NCBI RefSeq assembly: GCF_900128995.1
Contig: NZ_FQUE01000003.1
Coordinates: 248,001-312,000 of the forward strand
DNA: 64,000 nt
Reading direction: 5' to 3'
DNA from: Loktanella atrilutea
Lineage (GTDB): Bacteria > Pseudomonadota > Alphaproteobacteria > Rhodobacterales > Rhodobacteraceae
Position numbers and translations under genes: made by a program. Positions within the stretch are counted from its first letter, which is position 1. The number at the start of each line of letters is the position of its first letter. Below the pieces are notes generated by a model. That model searched no databases. It was not told where the DNA came from and was given only the letters and a program-made list of their open reading frames with translations. Below, piece after piece: positions 54,216 to 62,975 of the stretch.

Positions 54216-55007
54216 ATGATCTACGCCATTGGTGATATCCACGGTCAGAAGGCCATGCTCGACCGTGCGCTCCTCCTGATCGCGGCGGACGGCGGGGCCG
54301 ATGCGCCGCTGGTCTTCCTGGGCGACTACACCGACCGCGGACCCGACAGCCGCGGCGTCATCGACACGTTGATCCACGGTCGCGATGCAGGGCTGGACTG
54401 GACCTTCATCAAGGGGAACCATGACCGCATGTTCCTGCGCTTCGTGGAAGAGGGCGTGACCCACGATCCCGCAATCAAGTCGGGCCTCTCATGGCTGAAC
54501 CCGCGCCTTGGCGGGGACAGGACCCTTGAATCCTACGGTATCGTGCCGACGGCGCCCGCAAGCTATATCCGCGATGCTGACGGATTGGAAACGCTGGTGA
54601 ACTACCCGACGACAGAAGGCGATCTGACGCTTCAGGAACTCGTCGCACTCGCCCGCGACCGGGTGCCGGAAGCGCACCGCCAGTTCCTCGCCACCAACCC
54701 GCTGATGCACGAGGCAAAAGGTCATCTTTTCGTCCACGCCGGGATCCGTCCCGGTGTCGCGATAGCGGACCAGGTAGAGGACGACCTGATCTGGATCCGC
54801 GACGGCTGGCTCGACAATCACGACGATCACGGATCGATGGTCGTTCATGGCCACACGGCGCTGGATGAGCCGGAACACTTCGGCAACCGTATCGATCTCG
54901 ACGGCGGCGCAGGCTACGGGCGCCCGCTCGTCCCTGCGGTGCTGGACGATGGCCAGTGGTTCACCTTGCACGACGACGGGCGCCGACCGTTGCGGCCAGC
55001 GGGGTGA
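54216..55007 (+). CDS. Metallophosphoesterase, serine/threonine phosphatase-like
   Basis: 263 residues. The PPP-type metal motifs are in order: IYAIGDIHGQKAML (GDxHG), VFLGDYTDRGPDSRG (GDxxDRG), FIKGNHDRMFLRF (GNHE-like, here GNHD), then LFVHAGIRPG and VVHGHTALDEP. It may remove phosphate from proteins or small molecules; the substrate is unknown. I chose the ATG at 54216 (AAGGGA seven bases upstream) over 54198. It is three bases upstream of mnmH and probably in its transcript. Confidence 0.88.
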   Translation: MIYAIGDIHGQKAMLDRALLLIAADGGADAPLVFLGDYTDRGPDSRGVIDTLIHGRDAGLDWTFIKGNHDRMFLRFVEEGVTHDPAIKSGLSWLNPRLGGDRTLESYGIVPTAPASYIRDADGLETLVNYPTTEGDLTLQELVALARDRVPEAHRQFLATNPLMHEAKGHLFVHAGIRPGVAIADQVEDDLIWIRDGWLDNHDDHGSMVVHGHTALDEPEHFGNRIDLDGGAGYGRPLVPAVLDDGQWFTLHDDGRRPLRPAG

Positions 55008-55010
55008 ACC

Positions 55011-56063
55011 ATGCCGCAAACCTTCCAAAGTCTGCGCGACCTGATGGCCCACGGGTTCGACACCGTGATCGACGTGCGCAGCCCCGCTGAATACGCCGAG
55101 GACCATATCCCCGGCGCCATCAACCTGCCCGCCCTGTCGAACGACCAGCGGGCGGAAGTCGGCACGATGTACAAGCAGGTCAGCGCCTTCGACGCCCGCA
55201 AGATCGGTGCAGCAATGGTCGCACGCAACGTTGCCGATCATGTCGACGGGCCGCTGGCACATCACGACGGGGCGTGGCAGCCGCTGGTCTATTGCTGGCG
55301 CGGCGGTCAGCGGTCAGGGTCCTTCTCGTCGATCCTGCAGCAGATCGGCTGGCGTGCGGACACGATCAAGGGCGGCTACCAGACCTATCGGCGTCTGGTC
55401 CACGACGCGCTCTACCTCGATCCGGTGCCGCACCGCCTGATCCTGCTCGACGGCTATACCGGCACCGCCAAGACCGCTCTGTTGCACCTGCTGGCGGAAC
55501 GCGACGTGCAGATCCTCGATCTGGAGGGGCTGGCCGCCCACCGCGGATCCCTGCTGGGCGGGGTGGCCGGTGGACAGCCCGCACAGAAGGGGTTCGAGTC
55601 CAAACTGGCGCAGGCCCTGTCCGCGCTGGATCCCGACAGGCCGACCATCGTCGAGGCCGAAAGCAGCAAGATCGGCCAGATCGTCCTGCCAAAGCAGATC
55701 TGGGCGCGCATGACCGCCGCTCCCCGGATCAACGTAAAGGCACCACTTGCCGCCCGTGCCGCCTATCTGACGCAGGCCTATGCCGACATCATCGCCGATC
55801 CCAATGCCCTGCGTGCCCGTCTGCAGCCGTTGCGAAACCTGCGCGGCCATGCCGTCGTCGACGACTGGGAAGCGATGCTGGACGCCGGCGATTTCGAAGG
55901 GCTGGCAACATCGCTGATGGACCGTCACTACGATGCGGCCTATGCCCGATCCCGTCGGGTGGACGACCGCGAATGGCTGGGCGAGGTGACGGCGGACTCA
56001 CTTGATGCAACGGGCCGTGCGCGGGCGGCCGATGATCTGGCGGCCCTCATCCGCAGGCTTTAG
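55011..56063 (+). CDS. mnmH: tRNA 2-selenouridine synthase
   Basis: 350 residues. An N-terminal rhodanese domain (VIDVRSPAEYAEDHIPGAIN) with the catalytic Cys95 in VYCWRGGQRSGS, then a P-loop GYTGTAKTAL (148-157) in the C-terminal half. This is the YbbB/SelU layout. It replaces sulfur by selenium at wobble uridine of Lys, Glu and Gln tRNAs, using selenophosphate from SelD. Its end overlaps the convergent selD-fusion gene by four bases. Confidence 0.93.
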   Translation: MPQTFQSLRDLMAHGFDTVIDVRSPAEYAEDHIPGAINLPALSNDQRAEVGTMYKQVSAFDARKIGAAMVARNVADHVDGPLAHHDGAWQPLVYCWRGGQRSGSFSSILQQIGWRADTIKGGYQTYRRLVHDALYLDPVPHRLILLDGYTGTAKTALLHLLAERDVQILDLEGLAAHRGSLLGGVAGGQPAQKGFESKLAQALSALDPDRPTIVEAESSKIGQIVLPKQIWARMTAAPRINVKAPLAARAAYLTQAYADIIADPNALRARLQPLRNLRGHAVVDDWEAMLDAGDFEGLATSLMDRHYDAAYARSRRVDDREWLGEVTADSLDATGRARAADDLAALIRRL

Positions 56064-58222
56064 ATCAGCGTGATGCCCGGTTCGGCAGTCACCAAACCGA
56101 TGATCGCTGCCTCGGCGTATCCAGCATCTTGAAGCTGCTGTATCAGCCCCGCGGCATCCGCCTCCGCCACTGCGGCCAGCAGTCCGCCCGCCGTCTGCGG
56201 ATCGTAAAGCAGGTCGGTCATGGGCCCCATCGGTCCCGTGACGGGGCCGCTGCCGGCGATATTGTCCCGTAGCAGTGTCGAATGGACGCCTGCCGCTGCC
56301 AGATCGACGGCCCCCGACATGACCGGGATCTCCGCCAGCGTCAGCCGCGCGCCGGTTCCCGATGCGTCTGTGATCCCCGACAGATGCCCGGCCAATCCAA
56401 ATCCCGTCACGTCGGTCATCGCATGGGCCTCGCACAGGATCTCGCTCGCCCGCGCCTGTGACCTGCACATCGCGGCGAGCGCCCCGAAGACCGTATCCCC
56501 ACGCGCCTGACCGGCCATCTCGGCCGCCATGATGACACCACTGCCGAGCGGTTTGGTCAAAATCAGCGCGTCACCCGGTCGCGCCCCGCGCAGGGTGATC
56601 GGCGCTTGGTCGCACAGCCCCGTCACCGTGAATCCGATCGTCAGTTCCGACCCGACAGAGGTATGTCCCCCGACGATCGCCGCCCCCGCCGCCCGCAGGC
56701 AGTCATCGGCCGTTTCCATGATCTCGCGCAGGGTGCGGGTCTGCAGGTCCGCCGACAGTTTCGGCAGGATCAGGTTCACCGTCGCCGCCTGCGGCGCGGC
56801 ACCCATCGCCCAGATATCGCCAAGCGCATGATTGACCGCGATCCGGGTCATCACTACGGGGTCCGCCGTCAGCGCGCGCAGGTGGTCGGTGCTGACGACC
56901 TGACGCACCGCACCCATCTGCAGCAGCCCTGCATCATCACCCGGCACCATCACGACGTCGTCACGCCCTGCCGGCGGCAGGTCGGCCAATGCCGCCCGCA
57001 ACGCCCCGCGCCCGACCTTGGCGCCGCAACCGCCGCACATCGGCTTGTCGCCCACCGCCTCGACCAGCCCTTCCGCCCTTGTCAACGGAAGGTCGGGCTG
57101 CCCCATGAAGGTCAGATCATCGAACTGCCGCATGAATTTGCGATCGATGCGGTCCTTCCAGCGCCATAGCATCGGACCGGCCAGTGCGGTGCCGAACCGT
57201 TCCGCCAGCGCCGCCTTCCCGCCCAGAGAGATCAGCTTCAGGTAATCGCGCTGCGGCACATAGGCGCGAAGCTGACCCCCAGAGAGCACGGCGCGCAGGT
57301 TGTCGAACAGCACGGGCGCTTGTCTTACCGCATAGACGCCAGCCTTGGGTCGGGGGGCGTGGGTCATGTGGGCGCAGTCGCCAACCGCAAAGATCGCAGG
57401 GTTGGAAGACTGCAGATGCCGATCAACTGCAACGAAACCGTCGTGCAACGCGACCCCGATACCGGCCTGCCAATCATGCGGCCGCGCACCGGCGGCCCCG
57501 GTGGTGAAATCGGACCGGATTCGGCGTCCGTCGGCCAGGATGACGCTGTCCGCGGTCACCTCCGTCACCTCTGCCGCCTCGATCAAAGTCACGCCGTTTG
57601 CCAGCAGCGCCTCTCGCATGCGCCGCTGCGCATTGGGACCAAGCGAATCGACGATTTGACCCCGGTCGATCAGCTGCAGCACCGGCGCCAGGCCACGCGT
57701 CTTCAGGCTGCAAGCCATCGCCATCGCCAGTTCCGCCCCCGCGACACCACCGCCGATTACGGCGACATGCGGCGCTGTCGCCGCTTCTCGGAAGGCCGTC
57801 CAGCGACCGGCGAAATTGCCGAGCGGTTTTGCCGGCACCCCGTGATCGGCAAAGCCGGGCAGGGCGGGCATCTCGGAGGTGATTCCGACATCGAGGCTCA
57901 ACACGTCGTAGGCCACGGGCGGCCGACCGGGCACGGTGATCAGCCGCGCCGCCGGGTCGATCGCCGTCACCGCCCCGTCGATCAACCGCGCACCGGCGAA
58001 GCGCGCCAGCCGCACGAGGTCGATATCCAGATCGTCCCGCCCGTAATGTCCGGCGACATAGCCGGGCAGCATCCCCGAATAGGCTGCCGTCGGGCCGGGG
58101 TTGATCAACGTGACACGGACACCGGCCAGCGCCTTCATGCCCCATTTGCGCAGCACCAGCGCATGGGTATGGCCGCCGCCGACCAGCACCAGATCCTTGA
58201 CGAGGGGCAGGCCGTCGTTCAC
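56060..58222 (-). CDS. selD: FAD-dependent oxidoreductase fused to selenide, water dikinase
   Basis: 720 residues. Residues ~1-385 are a pyridine-nucleotide-disulphide oxidoreductase-type flavoprotein with FAD loop LVLVGGGHTHALVL, a second loop PHVAVIGGGVAGAELAMAMA and IFAVGDCAHM. Residues ~390-720 are SelD, with active Cys399 and Lys402 in MCGGCGAKVG, matching Cys17 and Lys20 of E. coli SelD; the site is Cys, not selenocysteine. Later SelD motifs include VSTDHLRAL, GGHTSVGSE and MTDVTGFGLAGHL. It makes selenophosphate. The GTG at 58222 overlaps the upstream stop (GTGA). The oxidoreductase may supply reduced selenide; that is inference. Confidence 0.93.
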   Translation of the reverse strand: MNDGLPLVKDLVLVGGGHTHALVLRKWGMKALAGVRVTLINPGPTAAYSGMLPGYVAGHYGRDDLDIDLVRLARFAGARLIDGAVTAIDPAARLITVPGRPPVAYDVLSLDVGITSEMPALPGFADHGVPAKPLGNFAGRWTAFREAATAPHVAVIGGGVAGAELAMAMACSLKTRGLAPVLQLIDRGQIVDSLGPNAQRRMREALLANGVTLIEAAEVTEVTADSVILADGRRIRSDFTTGAAGARPHDWQAGIGVALHDGFVAVDRHLQSSNPAIFAVGDCAHMTHAPRPKAGVYAVRQAPVLFDNLRAVLSGGQLRAYVPQRDYLKLISLGGKAALAERFGTALAGPMLWRWKDRIDRKFMRQFDDLTFMGQPDLPLTRAEGLVEAVGDKPMCGGCGAKVGRGALRAALADLPPAGRDDVVMVPGDDAGLLQMGAVRQVVSTDHLRALTADPVVMTRIAVNHALGDIWAMGAAPQAATVNLILPKLSADLQTRTLREIMETADDCLRAAGAAIVGGHTSVGSELTIGFTVTGLCDQAPITLRGARPGDALILTKPLGSGVIMAAEMAGQARGDTVFGALAAMCRSQARASEILCEAHAMTDVTGFGLAGHLSGITDASGTGARLTLAEIPVMSGAVDLAAAGVHSTLLRDNIAGSGPVTGPMGPMTDLLYDPQTAGGLLAAVAEADAAGLIQQLQDAGYAEAAIIGLVTAEPGITLI

Positions 58223-58776
58223 GGAACCAGCCACTGCCCGGCCCAGCCGTCGTCCGCACGATACGCGGCCCGGCGATGAGCCTCGCCCAGATGCACCACG
58301 TCGATATGGACCAGCGCCAGCGTCAGCACGCAGAACCGGCCCTGATCGGCAGATTTCTCGTAGTCCAGCGCGGCATCGATGGGCGTGCCCGGTGGCGGCA
58401 CCACGCCGTAGGACAGGCGCGCCGCCTCCGGCAGGGGATCCCACCGGTCTGCAACCGCATCTCCTTCGGACGGGGTCACATCCGCCTGCAGCCGGATCTG
58501 AAGATCAAGCTTCGGCTCCCAGACATGCAAAGCGGCCCAAGGCGAAGTCTTCAGGCTTTTCATCTTGTCTGACAGGCTGTCGGTATAGACCTCCAGCAGC
58601 GCCGTCGACCGCTCTACCCGGCGCAGCACGACGGTGCGGGCTTCGGGCCGGCCGTCGGGGCCGACTGTCGCAAGCGTCGGCTGCCTCGCCGGTGCGTGCC
58701 TGTCCGCGACGCCGCACTTCAGAAGTTGCCAGACCCGGTCCTGCAACCCCGTCAGCGTCTCGAACCACTCAGTCAT
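58219..58776 (-). CDS. Pyridoxamine 5'-phosphate oxidase-like flavin-binding protein
   Basis: 185 residues. Split-barrel flavin domain: LATVGPDGRPEARTVVLRRV, LEVYTDSLSDKMKSLKTSPW (FMN phosphate region) and AALHVWEPKLDLQIRLQADV. It belongs to the Alr4036-type PNPOx-like group rather than classical PdxH, whose C-terminal signature is missing. It overlaps the AttH-like gene by eight bases and the selD gene by four, so it is part of the overlapping operon. Substrate unknown. Confidence 0.82.
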   Translation of the reverse strand: MTEWFETLTGLQDRVWQLLKCGVADRHAPARQPTLATVGPDGRPEARTVVLRRVERSTALLEVYTDSLSDKMKSLKTSPWAALHVWEPKLDLQIRLQADVTPSEGDAVADRWDPLPEAARLSYGVVPPPGTPIDAALDYEKSADQGRFCVLTLALVHIDVVHLGEAHRRAAYRADDGWAGQWLVP

Positions 58777-59800
58777 AGCCTGTCATCTCCAGATAGCCGA
58801 CGCCCTTGGCGCTGCCGTCGACCGTCACCGGCCCCTCCCAATAGGGGACGCTGGTCGTCATCCACGCCTGCGTGTTGACCGCCGCGACCGTGACGTCAAC
58901 ACCCTCCGCCGGCAGCTCCACCTGCCAGCGGGTCGGTACCGTATGGCCGTCGACGGTCGTCTCCTCCAGCGGCGTTGCCGTGACCTCCCCGTCGGTATAG
59001 GGCGTCGACGTGCCGTCCGCCGCGATCCAGGTGGCGGAATAGTAGTCCGCGCCGTCGCTCTGCCGCAGGCGATAGACCATCATCCGCGTGCCTGCATCGA
59101 AGGCGACAGAGAACCAGTCCCAACCGGTCTGGTTCTCGGCCAGCGGCTGGCTCGACCATTCCCGGTCCAGCCATCCTGTGCCGGTCACCGGCACGTCGCC
59201 GTCCGGCAGATGCAGCGTGCCGCCGATCCGGTAGAACGGCTGCGAATAATAGTAGGACGCCTGCCCGCTGGTCGACTTGACCGAGTAGCCGTCTTCGCCC
59301 TGCCGCACCAAAGGGCCCTCTGCCGTCAGCGTCATGTCATAGCCGAAGTCGGGTCCGGTTGCGCGCAGCGTGCCTTCGTCGATCCCGTCGAAGTGCCAGT
59401 CGTCGATCCATGCCGCAAAGGGCTGCGCCTCGACGCCCGCCTGCCCGATCCCGCCCCGGGCCAGTCGTTCGGTGACGAAATGATCCGTAGGAGTCGTGAC
59501 CGCCGCGTGACCCATCCAAAGCTGCGGATCATCCCAACCGGGCCGGACCGCTGGCGCCAGGGCTGACCGAAACAGTGTCCATTGCAGGCCGTAAGGGGTG
59601 CCGTCCGGTCCGGTCAGGTTCGCCGTGACATACCACCATTCGATCCGGAAATCCGGATGCGCCCCATGATCGGCGGGAAATTCGAACTGCGGGTGCGGCT
59701 GCGGCAGGGTAAAGCCGGCCGCATCGCTGCCCAGCCCGGAAAACCCCTGCGCCTGTGTCATCGCAGGCAGTATACAAAGGATCAGAACCTTAGCGTTCAT
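58769..59800 (-). CDS. AttH/CrtC-like lipocalin-type secreted protein
   Basis: 343 residues. A signal peptide ([15 protein letters not shown]) is followed by the AttH/CrtC pattern: HPDFRIEWWYVTANLTGPDG, GHAAVTTPTDHFVTERLARG, VTGTGWLDREWSSQPLAENQ and DWFSVAFDAGTRMMVYRLRQ. CrtC-type enzymes hydrate carotenoids; AttH proteins accompany FtsX-type ABC permeases and probably bind lipids. The ABC genes next door make the AttH reading more likely. It overlaps the permease gene by 11 bases. Confidence 0.88.
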   Translation of the reverse strand: MNAKVLILCILPAMTQAQGFSGLGSDAAGFTLPQPHPQFEFPADHGAHPDFRIEWWYVTANLTGPDGTPYGLQWTLFRSALAPAVRPGWDDPQLWMGHAAVTTPTDHFVTERLARGGIGQAGVEAQPFAAWIDDWHFDGIDEGTLRATGPDFGYDMTLTAEGPLVRQGEDGYSVKSTSGQASYYYSQPFYRIGGTLHLPDGDVPVTGTGWLDREWSSQPLAENQTGWDWFSVAFDAGTRMMVYRLRQSDGADYYSATWIAADGTSTPYTDGEVTATPLEETTVDGHTVPTRWQVELPAEGVDVTVAAVNTQAWMTTSVPYWEGPVTVDGSAKGVGYLEMTGYD

Positions 59801-62177
59801 TGGAAAACACCTTCAACAGATCGCTCGGCGGCGTCCGTGCCAGCCGCCATGCAGGCCAAAGCGCCGCCAGTGCGGCGGCCAGCAGGGCGAAGCCCCCCAG
59901 CCGCAGATAATCGAGCGGGAACAGGAACATTGGCAGCCGCCAGCCGAAGGCCGCAACGTTGACGACCGCCAGCAGTGCCCAGGCCAGCGCCAGCCCAAGC
60001 GGCAGCGCGACGAGGGCGGTCAGCACCGCCAGCAGCACCGCCCGCACCAGTTCCAGCAGCCCAAGCTCCCGCCGTGTCAGCCCCATGGCCCAAGCGGGCG
60101 CCAGTTGCGGCACGCGCAGCGCGGCAAGGGTCAGCAGGCTCATTAGGATGGCAAAGCCGGCGACGGTCAGCGTCAGGATGTTCAGCGCCGTGGTGACGGT
60201 AAAGGTCCGGTCGAAGATATCGAGAGAGATCCGCTTGATCCCGGCTTGATTGACGGTATTCGCCGCCGGGATGCCGACATCATTTTCCAGCGCCTCGACC
60301 AGCGACGGCACCTCCGCCGCAGGCAACCGCAGGCCAAAGCGCAGCGGTGTCACGTCAGGGTAAAGCGCCTCGAACGCGGCTTCCGTCAGGATAGCCTGAC
60401 CGATCGGATTGCCATAATCACCGTATACCCCCTCGACGGCAAATTGCCGTCCGCCAAGTGTCACCGCATCGTTCAGCGACAACCCCGACCGCCGCGATAG
60501 CTGTTCGTTGATCAGGATACCATCGCCTGCGGCAACGGCGTCCCAGGTGTCTGGGTTAGCGGACAGAAAGGCCCAGTTGTCGCGATAGGTGGCATCGTCG
60601 CGCGCGCCGAAGACCTCAGCCGGGAAACCAGCGATCTGCGCCGGGGCAGACTGGATGGGCAGCACGGCGCGGACGCGCGGCGTTACGTAATCCACCAGCC
60701 GTTTGGCATCTGCCGGGTCGGCAGCGGTGACGTAAAGCTCTGACGCCAGCCGCTGGTCAAGGAACCCGGTGAACGTCAGACGAAAGCTGCTGACCATGGT
60801 CGAGACGCCGACGTTCGCCGCCATCGCCAACAGCAACGCCGCCAGCGCCAGCGATAGGCCCGGCAACTGCTGCCGCGTATCGGCCCAGAACCATTGCGCG
60901 CGAACCCCTCGCGACAGCCTCTCTGCCATCGCCAGCACACGGTCAAGGATCAGCGGCAGTGCGAGTGCGGCCCCGATCAGCATCGACCCCAGCAGGGCGA
61001 AACCGGCGACAAGTCCCTGTGCCGTCAGCGCCAGCGCGCCGGCCGCTACCAGCAGGACCAGCGCCAGTGCCCCCTGCACGCGGGCCGACCGCCCCGCCGC
61101 CATGCTCAGTGCCCGGGGCGAGCCGCCGGCCAGCAGCGGCAGACGCGCCAGCCGCCAGAATGCGGCGGCAGAGGCCATTGCCGTCCCGCCGAACGCGATT
61201 GCAAGGCCGGACGCCCACCAGACCGGGCGCAATTGCAGCGTTCCTGCGACGGTGGCGCCATACAGGCCCTGCAACGTCGCGGCGACATCGGGCAACAGCA
61301 GCGACGCGATGACATAGCCCAGCGCGACACCGATTCCGCCTGCGACCAGCGCCATCAGCGCCAGTTCCAGCGCCATCAGCACCATCAGCCGCCGCAGCGG
61401 CACCCCCAGCGCCCGCAGGGTCCGCACGACGGGCCTGCGCTGCTCGAACGCAAGGCCGATGGCACCGTTGACGATGAAGATGCCGACCGCGAAGGACAGC
61501 AGCCCGAAGGCCGTCAGATTCAGATGAAAGCTGTCAGTCAAGCGTCCAAGGTCTGATCCACCCTGTGCCACCTTCCGGATCAACTCTGGCGCAATTTCGG
61601 ACAGGGGCGCTTGACCGATGGGCTGCGTCATGGCGACGATCAACCGATCGATCTGGCCATCACGGCCCAGCAGCCGCTGCGCGACGCCGATGTCGGTAAT
61701 GACCGTATCCGGTGCCACATCCGGGGATTCGACCTTTTCAGGCCCGGCGGGCAGGGCGGCCAGCGCCGCGGCCCGGCCAAAGACCTGCCCCTGACCAGAC
61801 AGGAACGCCCCCACGTCGGCGCCGTCCGCGATCTGCACCGGCCCCAACCCGCCGGGCGCCGTCAGCGGGTCGAGTCCGACGATCCGCACGCCGTCCAGCC
61901 GTCCTTCGGTCACCGGTGATACCAGCCAGCCGGCGCGCCGAAGGGCGACATAGCTCGCCACCGTCAGGGGCTGGCCATCGCTGCGCGTCAACTGGTCAAA
62001 GGTGCCTTCCCCCAGCGTCGCGGCAGCGGAATCGTAGCTCGCGCGCGCCTCTGCATTGATCGCCTGCACGCCGGACCACAGCGCCGTCGCCAGCGCCAGA
62101 CCTGCCAGCAGTGTGAACAGCTGCAGCGGATTGCGCCGCCAGTGCGACAGCAGGGCACGCAGGACGGTACCCGTCAC
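59790..62177 (-). CDS. FtsX-like ABC transporter permease
   Basis: 795 residues. An N-terminal anchor ([20 protein letters not shown]) and a large periplasmic domain are followed by helices grouped in two FtsX/MacB-type units. The FtsX pattern [20 protein letters not shown] and [20 protein letters not shown] marks the two repeats. With the ATPase it would form a type VII-like exporter or lipoprotein/lipid extraction system (Att or Lol type). It starts within the ATPase stop (ATGA) and overlaps the AttH-like gene. Confidence 0.9.
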   Translation of the reverse strand: MTGTVLRALLSHWRRNPLQLFTLLAGLALATALWSGVQAINAEARASYDSAAATLGEGTFDQLTRSDGQPLTVASYVALRRAGWLVSPVTEGRLDGVRIVGLDPLTAPGGLGPVQIADGADVGAFLSGQGQVFGRAAALAALPAGPEKVESPDVAPDTVITDIGVAQRLLGRDGQIDRLIVAMTQPIGQAPLSEIAPELIRKVAQGGSDLGRLTDSFHLNLTAFGLLSFAVGIFIVNGAIGLAFEQRRPVVRTLRALGVPLRRLMVLMALELALMALVAGGIGVALGYVIASLLLPDVAATLQGLYGATVAGTLQLRPVWWASGLAIAFGGTAMASAAAFWRLARLPLLAGGSPRALSMAAGRSARVQGALALVLLVAAGALALTAQGLVAGFALLGSMLIGAALALPLILDRVLAMAERLSRGVRAQWFWADTRQQLPGLSLALAALLLAMAANVGVSTMVSSFRLTFTGFLDQRLASELYVTAADPADAKRLVDYVTPRVRAVLPIQSAPAQIAGFPAEVFGARDDATYRDNWAFLSANPDTWDAVAAGDGILINEQLSRRSGLSLNDAVTLGGRQFAVEGVYGDYGNPIGQAILTEAAFEALYPDVTPLRFGLRLPAAEVPSLVEALENDVGIPAANTVNQAGIKRISLDIFDRTFTVTTALNILTLTVAGFAILMSLLTLAALRVPQLAPAWAMGLTRRELGLLELVRAVLLAVLTALVALPLGLALAWALLAVVNVAAFGWRLPMFLFPLDYLRLGGFALLAAALAALWPAWRLARTPPSDLLKVFSNER

Positions 62178-62830
62178 GCGATCACGCCCCGCGACAGGTG
62201 CAGACGCCGCTGCATCTGCCCCGCCAGCCGGTCGGAGTGCGTGACCATCAGCAGACCCGCGCCAGTGTCCGTTACCAGTTCCAGCATCAGCGCCAGCACC
62301 TGCGCCGCCGCCGCCTCGTCGAGGTTGCCCGTCGGTTCGTCCGCCAGCACGAGGCGGGGGCGCGGCGCCAGCGTCCGGGCAATCGCCACCCGCTGCTGCT
62401 GGCCACCGGACAACTGCTCGGGATACTTGCGCAACTGGGGCGTCAGACCCATGCGTTCTGCCAGCGTATCACACCACGCCCCATCATGCCGGCCCGCCAG
62501 CCGCGCCTGAAAGGCGATATTGTCCACGACGCGAAGGGACGGGATCAGATTGAACTGCTGGAACACGACCCCCACCGTCTCTCGCCGCATGCGCGCACGG
62601 CCCGCATCATCGAGCGCGGTCAGGTCGGTGCCGTCCAGCACGATCCGCCCGCCGTCCGGCACATCCAGTCCTCCGATCAGGTGCAGCAGCGTGCTCTTGC
62701 CCGACCCGCTCTCGCCGGTCAGGGCAAGGGTCTGCCCCGCATCCAAAGACAGATCGACGCCCCGCAGAACGTCGAAATCGCCATCAGCGGTGGCATAGGT
62801 CTTGCGCAGGTCGGTGACGGTCAGCAGCAT
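62174..62830 (-). CDS. ABC transporter ATP-binding protein, LolD/MacB-type
   Basis: 218 residues. Walker [22 protein letters not shown]-loop [15 protein letters not shown], signature [15 protein letters not shown], Walker [15 protein letters not shown] and switch His MVTHSD are all intact, in contrast to the ABC-like protein at 4477-7185. The short linker and LNLIPS-type Q-loop fit the LolD/MacB group. It energises the adjacent FtsX-like permease and heads the five-gene operon. Confidence 0.94.
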   Translation of the reverse strand: MLLTVTDLRKTYATADGDFDVLRGVDLSLDAGQTLALTGESGSGKSTLLHLIGGLDVPDGGRIVLDGTDLTALDDAGRARMRRETVGVVFQQFNLIPSLRVVDNIAFQARLAGRHDGAWCDTLAERMGLTPQLRKYPEQLSGGQQQRVAIARTLAPRPRLVLADEPTGNLDEAAAAQVLALMLELVTDTGAGLLMVTHSDRLAGQMQRRLHLSRGVIA

Positions 62831-62975
62831 CGGATTTCCTTCGTTCGACTGCTACATAAGCCGCCACCCTGTGCAGCACAGCGGAACCGGGCCCTTTGCC
62901 GCAGGTGACCAAAGGTTTCTCTGGCCTCCGCCATCGCTGCTTGCCATCCTGCGCCGGAACAGAGGGGGACATTCC

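Noticed and set aside
51366-54464. A 1032-codon open frame antisense to serC and serA
   Set aside because: It lies wholly opposite two intact, well-recognised genes, shows low-complexity His/Asp/Gly/Val-rich translation, and arises from high GC at third codon positions.
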